From: an uncultured Bacilli bacterium
GTDB lineage: Bacteria; Bacillota_I; Bacilli_A; RF39; UBA660
DNA length: 64,000 bases
Direction of reading: 5' to 3'
Assembly: GCA_910585045.1 (NCBI GenBank)
Contig: CAJUCD010000002.1
Coordinates: forward strand, 1-64,000
Position numbers and translations under genes: made by a program. Below, one piece after another: positions 1-8,564 of this stretch. The first letter of the stretch is position 1, and the number at the start of each line of letters is the position of its first letter. Under the pieces are notes generated by a model, which made no database searches, was not told where the DNA came from, and saw only the letters and a program-made list of their open reading frames with translations.

Positions 1-1
1 A

Positions 2-772
2 GTGCGAATCAATGGTGATGGCACAATAAGAATAATATATAATGGACCAACAACAAACCAAACAGGCGAAACAACCCAAATAGGGGTAAGCGCTTTTAAT
101 GAAAATTATGATGACAATGCTTATGTAGGATATATGTATGGAACACCAAATAGTAATACCTATGAAGAAACCCATGCTAATATCAATGATAGTACAATAA
201 AAAAAGTAGTAGACAATTGGTATGAAACTAATATTGCAAACAATTCTAGCTTTGTAAATAAAATAGATATTAATGCAGGTTTTTGTGGAGATAGGCAAAC
301 AGTGTCTGGAATATGGGATGGCTATGGTAAATTAGGATATGGAAATAATGCAACGACCTATTCTTCTGTAGGTAGAATGTCTGGAGTTTTAGAAAAAATT
401 ATTCCTAGTTATAAGTGTAATAGTAGTGATAATTTTACTCTAATACAATCTATAAAGGGAAATAAAAAATTAGAAAAACCAATCGCTTTGCTAAGTATTG
501 ATGAAGCAATATATGCTGGAGCTTATGATGGAAAAGAAAATAATAGTTACTTTTTAATATCAGGTCAAATCTATTGGACAATGACTTCACAGAGATTTAA
601 TATTTCGTTAGGATTTGGCGCTAATCATAATATAAACAGCCTTGGAGGGCCTGATAACAATTGGGTAAGTTCAAGCCATGGTATACGTCCTGTAATCAAT
701 TTAAAAGCAAATGTAACTTTAACAGGAACAGGAACAAAAGATAATCCATATATAGTAGAGGGAGCAGAATAA
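2..772 (+). CDS. C-terminal part of a variable secreted surface protein (5' end outside window)
   Basis: The frame is open from the left edge, and the first codons (RINGDGTIR) match an internal block of the next gene (WRIIRINGDGTIRLIYDG), so the true start lies upstream and this is a partial gene of about 256 codons. The C-terminus shows the family pattern: a WYNTN-like block, a CxDR block, a YYL..G..YWTM block, then a short variable stretch, then GIRPVINLKANVTL..GTGTKDNPY. The stop overlaps the start of the next paralogue (TAATG at 770-774), so the two are translationally linked. Function is not known to me; the paralogues carry signal-type N-termini, so a surface or secreted location is inferred. 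Confidence 0.75.
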   Translation: MRINGDGTIRIIYNGPTTNQTGETTQIGVSAFNENYDDNAYVGYMYGTPNSNTYEETHANINDSTIKKVVDNWYETNIANNSSFVNKIDINAGFCGDRQTVSGIWDGYGKLGYGNNATTYSSVGRMSGVLEKIIPSYKCNSSDNFTLIQSIKGNKKLEKPIALLSIDEAIYAGAYDGKENNSYFLISGQIYWTMTSQRFNISLGFGANHNINSLGGPDNNWVSSSHGIRPVINLKANVTLTGTGTKDNPYIVEGAE

Positions 773-2517
773 TGGAAAAGAAGAATCAGAAATTAACAAT
801 AATTGTAGGATGCCTACTTTTGGTAATAAGTGTGTCTTTGGCATACTTTGTAGGAAGTGTTTTAATAAATGGAACAGGTTCAAGAGGAAATGTAACAACA
901 GCCAGAATAAATGGTTCAGTACTATCTGTAGAAGGAATATTAGAGTTTAATGATACAAATATCTTACCTGGTCATAAATCAGTATCAAGTATAAAAGTAA
1001 CAGCAACAGGCGAACCAGTATTAATACCATATAATCTAATCTGGAAAGGAACAAATAATTTAGGAACAAAACTAAATTATACAGTATATAAAACAACAGA
1101 AAATATAAATGTAAGTGCCACATGTGAAGAAAAAAGAGGAAATCTAAATGGATATACAGTATTAAGTGAAGAATGTACAATAACAAATCTAAATAATTTA
1201 GGAAATATAATATCAAGTGGAAGTATAAATACAAGTACAAGTGAGACCAAAGTAACAATATCTTCAGATGAATTTATAACATCATCAAAGAGTGGCGAGA
1301 TAGTATATTATTATGTAATACTAGAATATCCAAACTTAAATGAAGATCAAAGTTCAGATATGGGAGGAACATTTGAAGGAGAAGTAACAGTAGAAGAGAG
1401 TCATGCAAGTGCAGATATAAATATATTAGGAGTATACTTAGAACAAAGTGATGGAACATATAAACAAGTAGATAATGTACCAAATAAAGAATCAAACTAT
1501 ACATTAAATGAGAGTAAGAGCACATGTACAAATAATGCCAAGCCAAGATGGAATAGAGAAGAGTGGGCATTAGAAGTAGGAAGTTTAAGTCAAAGTGGAA
1601 CAGAATGTAATATCTATTTTGATGGAAGTAAAACAATAACAGATATAATACCAACCTTAAATGCTAAAACAGAAAGTCCAGATTTTAGTCAGATTGCTAC
1701 AACAGATGAAGGAGTATATGCCGTAAGTGATGGCATGTATGGAGGAACATCTTATTACTGGCGAGGAGCAACAACAACTAATTATGTAAGATTTGGAGGA
1801 TATTGCTGGCGCATCATTCGAATTAACGGCGATGGAACCATAAGATTAATATATGATGGAACAACATGCCATAATAATGGCGAAATAACAACAGATAGTA
1901 TAGCAGTAGAAAATGTAGCATATAATTTAAATTATAATAAAAGTGAATATGCGGGATGGACCTACACCGAAGGATTACAAAGACCAACAAATAATAATGA
2001 AGGAACACCATCAAATGCAAAAACAAAGTTAGAAGAATGGTATAATACAAATTTAAAGAGTCAAGAAACAAAGATAGCAGATGGTAAATATTGTAATGAT
2101 AGAAATACAAAGAGTGGACAAAGTTGGGCAAGTGCACCAAGTAGTACATTCTATTATGCGCCATTAGAAAGAAGAGAAGCAGCAAATCCAACATTGAGCT
2201 GTCCATCATTAGATACATACACATTAAAAGTAGGACTCATAACAAGTGATGAAGTAATGTATGCAGGAGGAAAAGCAGCAGATAATAAGCAATACTACCT
2301 ATATAATGGTCAGAATTACTGGACCATGTCTCCGGACTATTGGTATTATTATAGTTCTTCTAATCTTAACATTAACGTGTTCCACGTGCATTTGAGTGGC
2401 TACCTCAGCGACTGGGGTGTGACCTACACGTATGGTGTGCGCCCAGTAATAAATCTTAATGCTAATATTAATTTATCAGGTAATGGAACTATGAATGATC
2501 CATATGAAGTAATTTAA
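772..2517 (+). CDS. Variable secreted surface protein, SipW-type N-terminus
   Basis: 581 residues. Residues about 8-30 form a hydrophobic signal or anchor segment ending in SLAYFVGSVL, similar to signal peptides of TasA/SipW-dependent proteins. Residues about 40-215 form a beta-rich domain shared with the protein at 17127-18674 (PGHKSVSSIKVTATG and the following YNL.W.G). Residues about 300-581 form the second shared domain: CWRIIRINGDGT, YCNDRN, SLDTYTLKVGLITSDEVMYAGG, YLYNGQNYWTMSP, then a variable stretch, then YGVRPVINLNANINL. Nucleotide blocks are almost identical to the 17 kb copy, for example around 2113-2160 and 2314-2335. The variable stretch (about 2336-2430) is much richer in GC than the rest of the gene. 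Role in adhesion or surface display is inference. Confidence 0.8.
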   Translation: MEKKNQKLTIIVGCLLLVISVSLAYFVGSVLINGTGSRGNVTTARINGSVLSVEGILEFNDTNILPGHKSVSSIKVTATGEPVLIPYNLIWKGTNNLGTKLNYTVYKTTENINVSATCEEKRGNLNGYTVLSEECTITNLNNLGNIISSGSINTSTSETKVTISSDEFITSSKSGEIVYYYVILEYPNLNEDQSSDMGGTFEGEVTVEESHASADINILGVYLEQSDGTYKQVDNVPNKESNYTLNESKSTCTNNAKPRWNREEWALEVGSLSQSGTECNIYFDGSKTITDIIPTLNAKTESPDFSQIATTDEGVYAVSDGMYGGTSYYWRGATTTNYVRFGGYCWRIIRINGDGTIRLIYDGTTCHNNGEITTDSIAVENVAYNLNYNKSEYAGWTYTEGLQRPTNNNEGTPSNAKTKLEEWYNTNLKSQETKIADGKYCNDRNTKSGQSWASAPSSTFYYAPLERREAANPTLSCPSLDTYTLKVGLITSDEVMYAGGKAADNKQYYLYNGQNYWTMSPDYWYYYSSSNLNINVFHVHLSGYLSDWGVTYTYGVRPVINLNANINLSGNGTMNDPYEVI

Positions 2518-2579
2518 AAAACTTGCTTGTATTGCTAAATTATATATAGGCTGGAATAATTAATTTTTCTTTTCCATTT

Positions 2580-2608
2580 AAGTAAGACTATGTCTTGCTT
2601 TTCTTTTG
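2580..2608 (+). terminator. Intrinsic terminator after surface-protein pair
   Basis: Nine-base-pair stem AAGTAAGAC / GTCTTGCTT (one G-T pair) with loop TAT, followed by a T-rich run. It closes the surface-protein unit before recO. Confidence 0.75.
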
Positions 2609-2642
2609 TTTAAATTGATATAATATTGTTAGAGATGATTAT

Positions 2643-3365
2643 ATGTTAAGAGAAATAGAAGGAATAATTATTAAAGAGATACCTTATGGAGAAACTTCAA
2701 AGATTATTCATGTTTATACAAATGAAGGAATTGTGGGAATAATGTGTAAAGGGGCTAAAACTATGAAAAGTCCTTTTAGAGCTACTACCCTTAAATTTAC
2801 ATATGGAATATTTAATATATATTATAAAGAAGATAGATTATCAACTTTGGTAAGTGTAGATGTAATAGATGGATTAAATTTAATAAAAAATGATATTGTT
2901 TTGCTTAGTTATATTAATTATTTGACAGAATTAACTAATCAAGTTGTAAAGCAAGCTTCTGATAATGTTTATAATGATTTTATAACTACTATTTTAAAAA
3001 TTAATGAAGGGTTAGACCCACTTATTATGTGCAATATTTTGGAAATAAAATATTTAGATTTTTTGGGTGTAGGTCTTAATTTAGATGCTTGTGTTTCTTG
3101 TGGAGCAAAAGCTAATATTGTTACTATAGATGGTGATAGAGGTGGATATATTTGTAGCAATTGTTATCAAAATGAAATGCTTGTAGAAAAGAAAACGATT
3201 GAGCTTCTTAGAATGTATTATTATGTGGAAATTAAAAGTATTTCTAAATTAAAAATTAGTGAAAAAGTTAAGCAAGAGATTAATACTTTTTTAAATACTT
3301 ATTATGATAGATATACAGGGTTATATTTAAAAAGTAAAAATTTTCTTAAAAAATTAATGGGATAA
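2643..3365 (+). CDS. recO: DNA repair protein RecO
   Basis: 240 residues, normal for RecO. RecO helps load RecA on gapped DNA in the RecFOR pathway by binding RecR and SSB. The N-terminus (GIIIKEIPYGETSKIIHVYT followed by a GI.GIMCKGAK stretch) is the RecO OB-fold signature. A zinc-binding set is visible as Cys150-x2-Cys153 and Cys171-x2-Cys174. The ATG lies 8 bases after a weak AGAG-type site. It stands alone rather than next to era or glyS as in many Firmicutes. Confidence 0.93.
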   Translation: MLREIEGIIIKEIPYGETSKIIHVYTNEGIVGIMCKGAKTMKSPFRATTLKFTYGIFNIYYKEDRLSTLVSVDVIDGLNLIKNDIVLLSYINYLTELTNQVVKQASDNVYNDFITTILKINEGLDPLIMCNILEIKYLDFLGVGLNLDACVSCGAKANIVTIDGDRGGYICSNCYQNEMLVEKKTIELLRMYYYVEIKSISKLKISEKVKQEINTFLNTYYDRYTGLYLKSKNFLKKLMG

Positions 3366-3432
3366 TTTTATATAGTCAAATAGTTATTTTTTTGATACAA
3401 TAAGTATATAAGTATAGAGGAGTGGTGAAAAT

Positions 3433-4884
3433 ATGGAGTTTAATGAACAGAAGGCTGAAGGTATAGTTAATCCTGTTTCTTCTAATGATGTGGCAGAAAC
3501 GCATACTTTTAATAATAAGCGAAGTAAATGGAAATTTATTATTGGAGGGTTATTTGTAGTTGTAGCAATTGCAGTTGGCTTATTTGTAGGATATAATAAA
3601 ATTTATGGAAATCCAATAAATATTTATAAAAATACTATTAATAGTGTGTATAAAATGCTTAGTGATAACTTAAAAGAAGTTGAGAAAAATGAATTTAAAG
3701 TTGATTTATTAGAAGAACCTATAACTTTGGGGTTGAATGTTAAATTAGATAGTGAAATGCCAGAGTTAAAGAATTTTAGTGGTATTGATTATAATTTACA
3801 AATGGGCTTAGATGTTAAAAATGAAAAAATTAATGTTAACTTAGGAGCTATGGAAAATAATAAAGATATTATTAAGGCTTTATATTCTTTTATTGATGGT
3901 AATATATACTTTAAATGTGAACAGCTATTTGATAAAGTTTTATATGGGAAATATGATGTTTTTGCAGATTTAGATTTTAAAGAGTTAAAGGATATTTTGA
4001 AAGATTTAGAAATTAATGAATTTGATTATGAGACTTATGATTATATTTTAAAAGAATTAAAGAATATTTTAATTGATTCTTTAGATAAAAATAAGTTTAA
4101 AATGAGCAATGAAAAAATAACAATTGCAGATAAAAAACAAAATGTGAAAAAAGTTGTGTATGTAGTTGACGAAGAAAATGCTATAAGAACTAGTAAATTT
4201 ATTATTAATGAAATTTTAAAAAATGATGAATTAATAGATGCTTTGGTAAAATGTAGTGGAGTTAAGAAAGAAGAATTAATAAATTATTTAAATAAATCTT
4301 TAGCAGAAGTTGATAATATAGATATGGATAATTCTACTTCAAATATTGTCTTGTATGTAAATAATTTAAATGTTGTTGTAGCAGGTTCAGTAATAACTAA
4401 AAATGAAGAAGTTTTAAAATTTGAATGTGCTAAAGATTTGAAAATTACTGTTAAAAAGGGTAATGATAAAGTAATTATAGAAGAAGAACAAGATTTTTAT
4501 ACTTATAGATTTCAATCAGGTAGTGAAGAACTTATGACTGGTAAGATTTATAAATTAGAAGATTCTTTTAAAGCAGAGTTTACTATTAGAGATAATGAAG
4601 AAGAAAATTTGAATTTAGGTTTAGAATTTAAAGATATTAAAAATAGTAAAGATGAAGTTTCTTTAAATATAATTATAGATTTTGATATGGTAATATTTGA
4701 TGAAGAAATAGATTTTAAACTGGATATGGATTATAGTTTAAGAAAAGGTGAGATTGAAACAGTTAATCCTATTGGAAGTGTAAGTGTAGATTCTTTAACT
4801 GAAACAGAAATGTTAGAAGCTTATACAAAATTAGAAGAAATATTAAGCAAATTTGGTTTAGAAGAAATAATGGATAGCATGTAG
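3433..4884 (+). CDS. Membrane-anchored protein of unknown function
   Basis: 483 residues, start preceded by a good GAGGAGTGG ribosome site at about 3417-3425. Residues 1-33 are polar and presumably cytoplasmic; residues about 35-53 (FIIGGLFVVVAIAVGLFVG) form one membrane segment; the remaining 430 residues are charged and Asp/Glu/Lys-rich with alternating beta pattern, so probably extracellular. It has no motif I can name. It could be a lipid- or wall-associated substrate-binding domain. It sits between recO and dgt with short gaps. Confidence 0.8.
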   Translation: MEFNEQKAEGIVNPVSSNDVAETHTFNNKRSKWKFIIGGLFVVVAIAVGLFVGYNKIYGNPINIYKNTINSVYKMLSDNLKEVEKNEFKVDLLEEPITLGLNVKLDSEMPELKNFSGIDYNLQMGLDVKNEKINVNLGAMENNKDIIKALYSFIDGNIYFKCEQLFDKVLYGKYDVFADLDFKELKDILKDLEINEFDYETYDYILKELKNILIDSLDKNKFKMSNEKITIADKKQNVKKVVYVVDEENAIRTSKFIINEILKNDELIDALVKCSGVKKEELINYLNKSLAEVDNIDMDNSTSNIVLYVNNLNVVVAGSVITKNEEVLKFECAKDLKITVKKGNDKVIIEEEQDFYTYRFQSGSEELMTGKIYKLEDSFKAEFTIRDNEEENLNLGLEFKDIKNSKDEVSLNIIIDFDMVIFDEEIDFKLDMDYSLRKGEIETVNPIGSVSVDSLTETEMLEAYTKLEEILSKFGLEEIMDSM

Positions 4885-4939
4885 TTATCCTTTTCTTTTG
4901 ATTTTTAGTTTGTTATAATTGATTTATAGTGAGGTAAAT

Positions 4940-6067
4940 ATGAAAGAAGATATTAAAATAGAAATGAATAAGCATAATTCTTTATTAAGTGATTTTGCTT
5001 GTAGTGATGATAAAGCAGAATATTTAAAACCTTATGAGGAAGATATTAGACCACCTTTTTTTAGAGATATTGATAGAATAATTTATTCATTAGCTTTTAT
5101 TAGATATCAAGATAAGACTCAGGTTTTTTCAAATGCTTTTCATGATCATATATCTAAGAGAATGATCCATGTACAATTTGTAAGTAAAATAGCTAGAACT
5201 ATTGGTAGAGCTTTAGGATTAAATGAAGATTTAATAGAAGCGGCAGCTTTGGGGCATGATCTAGGACATACTCCTTTTGGGCATAATGGGGAGACGATAT
5301 TAAATGAACTTAGTTTAGAGCATAATGAAGGATATTTTAATCATAATGTTCAGAGTGTACGTAATTTGATGATAGTGGAAAATTATGGGAAGGGATTAAA
5401 TATTTCTGTACAAGTAATGGATGCTATATTATGTCATAATGGAGAAATAGCTTTAGGAGAATATCATCCTACTAAAAAAGCAAAAGAAGATTTTTTGGCA
5501 GAGTATAATAGTAGTTATAAAGATAAAAATGTTTTAGCTAAATTAAAACCTATGACTTTAGAAGGCTGTGTTGTAAGAATAAGTGATTTAATTGCTTATT
5601 TAGGTCGAGATATTGATGATGCTCTTAGAATGAAATTGATAACAAGAGAAGATATTCCTAAAGAAGTTATTGAGATTTTAGGAAAAGATACAAGAAGTAT
5701 TGTTAATACTTGTGTTTTAGATATAATAAATAATAGTTTTGGTAAAAATTATATTAAAATTAGTGATAAAGTTTATAATGCTATTGGAGAGTTAATGAAG
5801 TTTAATTATCAAAATATTTATTTTAAGTCAGCAACTAAAGAAGAAAAAGAAGAACTTAAGAAGAAGTTTAGAGTGTTGTTTGATAATTATATTTTAGATA
5901 TAAAAAGTAATAATAGTAAGTCGCCATTTATTAGTTCGTTTTTAGCAAATATGAGTGCAGAATATAAAGCTAATAATAGTAATGAACGTATTATTATTGA
6001 TTATATATCAGGGATGACAGATGACTATTTTAAAAGTGAATATGAGAGAATTATAACTAATGCTTAG
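4940..6067 (+). CDS. dgt: dGTP triphosphohydrolase-like HD-domain protein
   Basis: 375 residues from the ATG at 4940, chosen because GTGAGG (4929-4934) sits just upstream; an ATG 21 bases earlier has no such site. dGTPase-family enzymes cut dNTPs to nucleoside and triphosphate. The metal-binding HD signature is clear (AAALGHDLGHTPFGHNGE), with an upstream His (RMIHVQFV) and a downstream Asp (VVRISDLIAYLGRDIDD) in the expected order. Length fits the shorter Firmicutes type. Which dNTPs are substrates or effectors cannot be told from sequence. Confidence 0.88.
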   Translation: MKEDIKIEMNKHNSLLSDFACSDDKAEYLKPYEEDIRPPFFRDIDRIIYSLAFIRYQDKTQVFSNAFHDHISKRMIHVQFVSKIARTIGRALGLNEDLIEAAALGHDLGHTPFGHNGETILNELSLEHNEGYFNHNVQSVRNLMIVENYGKGLNISVQVMDAILCHNGEIALGEYHPTKKAKEDFLAEYNSSYKDKNVLAKLKPMTLEGCVVRISDLIAYLGRDIDDALRMKLITREDIPKEVIEILGKDTRSIVNTCVLDIINNSFGKNYIKISDKVYNAIGELMKFNYQNIYFKSATKEEKEELKKKFRVLFDNYILDIKSNNSKSPFISSFLANMSAEYKANNSNERIIIDYISGMTDDYFKSEYERIITNA

Positions 6068-6087
6068 GATATAAGTATTAGTTTTTT
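6055..6087 (+). terminator. Intrinsic terminator at end of dgt
   Basis: Eleven-base-pair stem AACTAATGCTT / AAGTATTAGTT (one G-T pair), loop AGGATAT, then TTTT. The dgt stop codon lies at the start of the loop. Confidence 0.85.
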
Positions 6088-6088
6088 A

Positions 6089-6117
6089 TTGACTAACAAA
6101 CATTCGTATGATACACT
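6089..6117 (+). promoter_or_regulatory. Sigma-A promoter for recX
   Basis: TTGACT (6089-6094), 17-base spacer, TACACT (6112-6117), right after the dgt terminator and 18 bases before the recX start. Confidence 0.75.
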
Positions 6118-6135
6118 AAATATAGTGAGGTAATT

Positions 6136-6894
6136 ATGAAAATATTAAAATATAGAAAAGGTAAGGGTAATGAATATAAAATAATTACAGATAAAGATGA
6201 GTATAAGCTTTATGATGATATTATTATTAAATATGAACTTTTATTAAAGAAAGATATTGATGATAAAGATTTTACTAAAATTTTAGAAGAAAATAAATTA
6301 TTTAGTGCTTATTATGATGCTTTAAAACTTATAAATACTAAACTTAGAACTGAAAAAGAAATAAAAGTGTTACTTAAAAAGAAAGAGTATAACTATAAAG
6401 AAATTGATTATGCCATTAAAAAATTAGATAAAGAAGGTTATTTAAATCATAAGGTATATATTGAAGCTTTTATTCATGATATGTTAAATCTTTATCTAAT
6501 TGGTGAGGATAAAATTTTAAAGGACCTTGTAAATTTAGGATTTGAAGAAAAAGAAATAAGACTTTATTTAGATAAAATAGATAAAGATATTTATAAAGAC
6601 AAGATAGATAAATATATTAATAAGAAATTAAAAGCAAATAAGAAAAGTGAAATTGAGTTTAAGCGTAAAGTTTTAGGAGAACTAATTAATAAAGGTTTTA
6701 GTAAGAACGATATTATGATATTTTTAGAAAATACTAATGTGGTTGAAGATGAGGAGGTAACAAGACGATTAATAATAAAATTATATAACAAATATATAAA
6801 GAAGTATGATTATAATACAGTTAAGCTTAAGATTAGAAATTATTTATATCAAAAAGGTTATAAAGACATTGATATAGATAAATATATAAAATAA
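6136..6894 (+). CDS. recX: Regulatory protein RecX
   Basis: 252 residues with GTGAGG upstream of the ATG. RecX binds RecA filaments and limits their activity. The protein is made of repeated three-helix units typical of RecX: residues about 64-105 (KLRTEKEIKVLLKKKEY...IDYAIKKLDKEGYLNH), then ILKDLVNLGF and VLGELINKGFSKNDIMIFL, ending in a KIRNYLYQKGY unit. It has its own promoter and ends in a terminator shared with prsA. Confidence 0.85.
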   Translation: MKILKYRKGKGNEYKIITDKDEYKLYDDIIIKYELLLKKDIDDKDFTKILEENKLFSAYYDALKLINTKLRTEKEIKVLLKKKEYNYKEIDYAIKKLDKEGYLNHKVYIEAFIHDMLNLYLIGEDKILKDLVNLGFEEKEIRLYLDKIDKDIYKDKIDKYINKKLKANKKSEIEFKRKVLGELINKGFSKNDIMIFLENTNVVEDEEVTRRLIIKLYNKYIKKYDYNTVKLKIRNYLYQKGYKDIDIDKYIK

Positions 6895-6919
6895 AAAAAC
6901 TTCCATTTTGGAAGTTTTT
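6895..6919. terminator. Bidirectional terminator between recX and prsA
   Basis: Perfect ten-base-pair stem AAAAACTTCC / GGAAGTTTTT with loop ATTTT. The A-run on one side and T-run on the other make it usable by the convergent genes recX (+) and prsA (-). Confidence 0.85.
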
Positions 6920-7946
6920 AATTTGTACTATTTTGTTTAGCACTATTAATTAAGTTGTTCATATACTTGCCATATTGGCTGTCCATTTCACTATCAATGA
7001 TGTCTAAGTCATATTTATCACGGTAATGCTTAATTGCTTCAATCATTAAAGATTGATTATTATCAAGTTTATTTGTGGCAATGTTTTCTTTCATAGATTC
7101 AAGAGAATCATCATAGCTTTTCTTTTCGCCAGTTTTTGTTTTTAAGATAACATGATATCCTAATTCAGTAGTTATTACTTCAGTGCTATAAGACCCATCT
7201 TCTAGTTTAAAAGCACCTTTAATTAGTTCATCATATTTATTACTTAAAGAACCAATGTTGATTTCGCCTAAATCTCCGCCTTTATCTTTGGTACTTGTAT
7301 CCTCAGAATTTTCTTTAGCTAGATTAGAGAAAGTTTCTTTAATATCTTTGTTATCTTTTTTGGCTTTGTTTAATTCTTCAATGATATTTTGAGCTTTTTT
7401 CTTAGCAGTTTCTTCAGCTTTCTTTTTATCATCTTCACTCATATCATCTTTAACTTCTGGAGTAATTAAAATATGAGATATAGTCATGTTTGGATAAACA
7501 TCATTTTCATAATATTTTTTTAGTTCATCCTCAGTGATATTGTCTATTACATATTTTTCTATCGCTTCACTTTGTAAATAATTTAAGTAAAGAGAATTTT
7601 TGTAAGATTCAATAGTTTGATGACCATAATAATTTTGAATTACTTGAAGTAAAGCTTCTTCAGAATCATAATTAGCACGTAATTGTTTGATATATGCTTC
7701 TGCATAATCATTAGCTTCTTTAGTTATGTCTTCAAATTCTTTTTCGTAAATGTATTTATCAATCATACTAACTAAAGTTTGTAATCCAAAGCTATTTTTT
7801 ATTTCGTTGTAGAAGTCATTAACACTTATCTTTTCATCATTTTTGAAAGTGATTATTGCTTCTTCGCCGTTTTCTAATTTAGGTATTTTGCCACAACCGC
7901 ATAATAATAGAGACATCATCCCTATAACTAACATTTTTTTCTTCAT
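6918..7946 (-). CDS. prsA: PrsA-type foldase lipoprotein (parvulin peptidyl-prolyl isomerase)
   Basis: 342 residues. A short signal sequence ends in LLLCGCGK, with Cys18 the likely lipidated residue, although the lipobox is not perfect (Leu-Cys-Gly-Cys). Residues about 40-150 match the SurA/PrsA chaperone part; the parvulin domain runs from about 155 (ISHILITPE) through GGDLGEI to GYHVILKTKTGE at about 265-280. PrsA helps fold exported proteins at the outer face of the membrane, including PBPs. A GGAGG site precedes the start. It is transcribed against recX and away from the mini-protein gene at 8097. Confidence 0.88.
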   Translation of the reverse strand: MKKKMLVIGMMSLLLCGCGKIPKLENGEEAIITFKNDEKISVNDFYNEIKNSFGLQTLVSMIDKYIYEKEFEDITKEANDYAEAYIKQLRANYDSEEALLQVIQNYYGHQTIESYKNSLYLNYLQSEAIEKYVIDNITEDELKKYYENDVYPNMTISHILITPEVKDDMSEDDKKKAEETAKKKAQNIIEELNKAKKDNKDIKETFSNLAKENSEDTSTKDKGGDLGEINIGSLSNKYDELIKGAFKLEDGSYSTEVITTELGYHVILKTKTGEKKSYDDSLESMKENIATNKLDNNQSLMIEAIKHYRDKYDLDIIDSEMDSQYGKYMNNLINSAKQNSTN

Positions 7947-8096
7947 TATTATTTTCCTCCTAAAATAATTATAGCAGTAAGTATGGGAAAAAACAAGAGT
8001 TTTAATATTTTAATAAACTTCTCATAAAAGCCCAGAACCAAAAAAAAGTTTTTACGTAATATATAAGTGTAAAGACAAATAAAGGAGGAATGAATT

Positions 8097-8189
8097 ATGA
8101 ATAATTGTGGATGTGGAAATGGTCTAGGAGCTGCTATAATATTAGTACTATTTATCTTATTAATCATCATAGTAGGAGCATTCATTTAG
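8097..8189 (+). CDS. YjcZ-type sporulation mini-protein (30 aa)
   Basis: 30 residues with an excellent AGGAGG site (8083-8088). Sequence begins MNNCGCGNGLGAA and continues as one hydrophobic helix (IILVLFILLIIIVGAFI). The Cys/Gly-rich head plus LVLFILLIIVG tail is the hallmark of the YjcZ family of spore-associated mini-proteins in Bacillus. The family link is recognised from pattern; membrane location is inferred. It is followed after 29 bases by a second Cys-rich one-helix mini-protein. Confidence 0.8.
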   Translation: MNNCGCGNGLGAAIILVLFILLIIIVGAFI

Positions 8190-8218
8190 TCTTTTTTAAA
8201 AATACAAGGAGGTGTCCC

Positions 8219-8350
8219 ATGGGATGTTGTAAAAGAGAAACTCATGACAATAAATGTTGTGGAGGTTTCGGGCTACAAAATAGTGCATTTCTAATAATTG
8301 TTTTATATATCTTATTAGCAATAATTTTAGGCGGAATACTATGTTATTAA
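8219..8350 (+). CDS. Cys-rich single-helix mini-protein, possibly YjcZ-related (43 aa)
   Basis: 43 residues with an AGGAGGTG site at 8207-8214. The head MGCCKRETHDNKCCGGFG has two Cys pairs, and the tail (FLIIVLYILLAIILGGIL) is one membrane helix. It lies directly after the YjcZ-type gene and ends at a strong terminator, so the two are probably co-transcribed. The Cys pairs could bind metal or form disulfides in a spore layer; that is conjecture. Confidence 0.7.
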   Translation: MGCCKRETHDNKCCGGFGLQNSAFLIIVLYILLAIILGGILCY

Positions 8351-8364
8351 GGGTTAACCTTTGA

Positions 8365-8397
8365 AAAGATGGATTGCAAAATCTGTCTTTTTTATTT
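8365..8397 (+). terminator. Intrinsic terminator after mini-protein pair
   Basis: Eleven-pair stem AAAGATGGATT / AATCTGTCTTT with two wobble pairs, a GCAA tetraloop, then a T-rich run. Confidence 0.8.
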
Positions 8398-8491
8398 AGG
8401 TTATGGAATTTATAAGATATGAACTAAGAATTTTTGATTGTCAAATTTACGTAAATATGATTATTTATAAAAAAAAGCGAACAGTTTATTC

Positions 8492-8520
8492 TTTACAAAA
8501 ATATCAATAATTGGTAAGAT
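8492..8520 (+). promoter_or_regulatory. Promoter of the mraZ division operon
   Basis: TTTACA (8492-8497), 17-base spacer, TAAGAT (8515-8520). The MraZ repeats begin inside the -10 region, as expected for a self-regulated operon. Confidence 0.6.
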
Positions 8521-8557
8521 AATGGTAAGCAGTGGTACATTGTGGTAGAAAGTGGGG
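8512..8557 (+). promoter_or_regulatory. MraZ operator: five TGG repeats at ten-base spacing
   Basis: TGG begins at 8512, 8523, 8533, 8543 and 8553, in the contexts TGGTAAG, TGGTAAG, TGGTACA, TGGTAGA and TGGGGGA. One helical turn between copies matches the direct-repeat boxes through which the ring-shaped MraZ represses or activates its own operon in other bacteria. The last repeat doubles as the ribosome site of mraZ, so MraZ binding would cover promoter and leader DNA. Confidence 0.8.
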
Positions 8558-8564
8558 GATGTTA

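Noticed and set aside
947..2224. Long reverse-strand open frames inside the surface-protein gene (also at 17965-18378)
   Set aside because: They are Leu/Tyr/His-rich shadows caused by biased codons of the forward genes and lack ribosome sites.
7949..8185. Reverse frame covering the YjcZ-type gene
   Set aside because: It overlaps the prsA promoter area and a clearly coding mini-protein with a strong ribosome site on the other strand.
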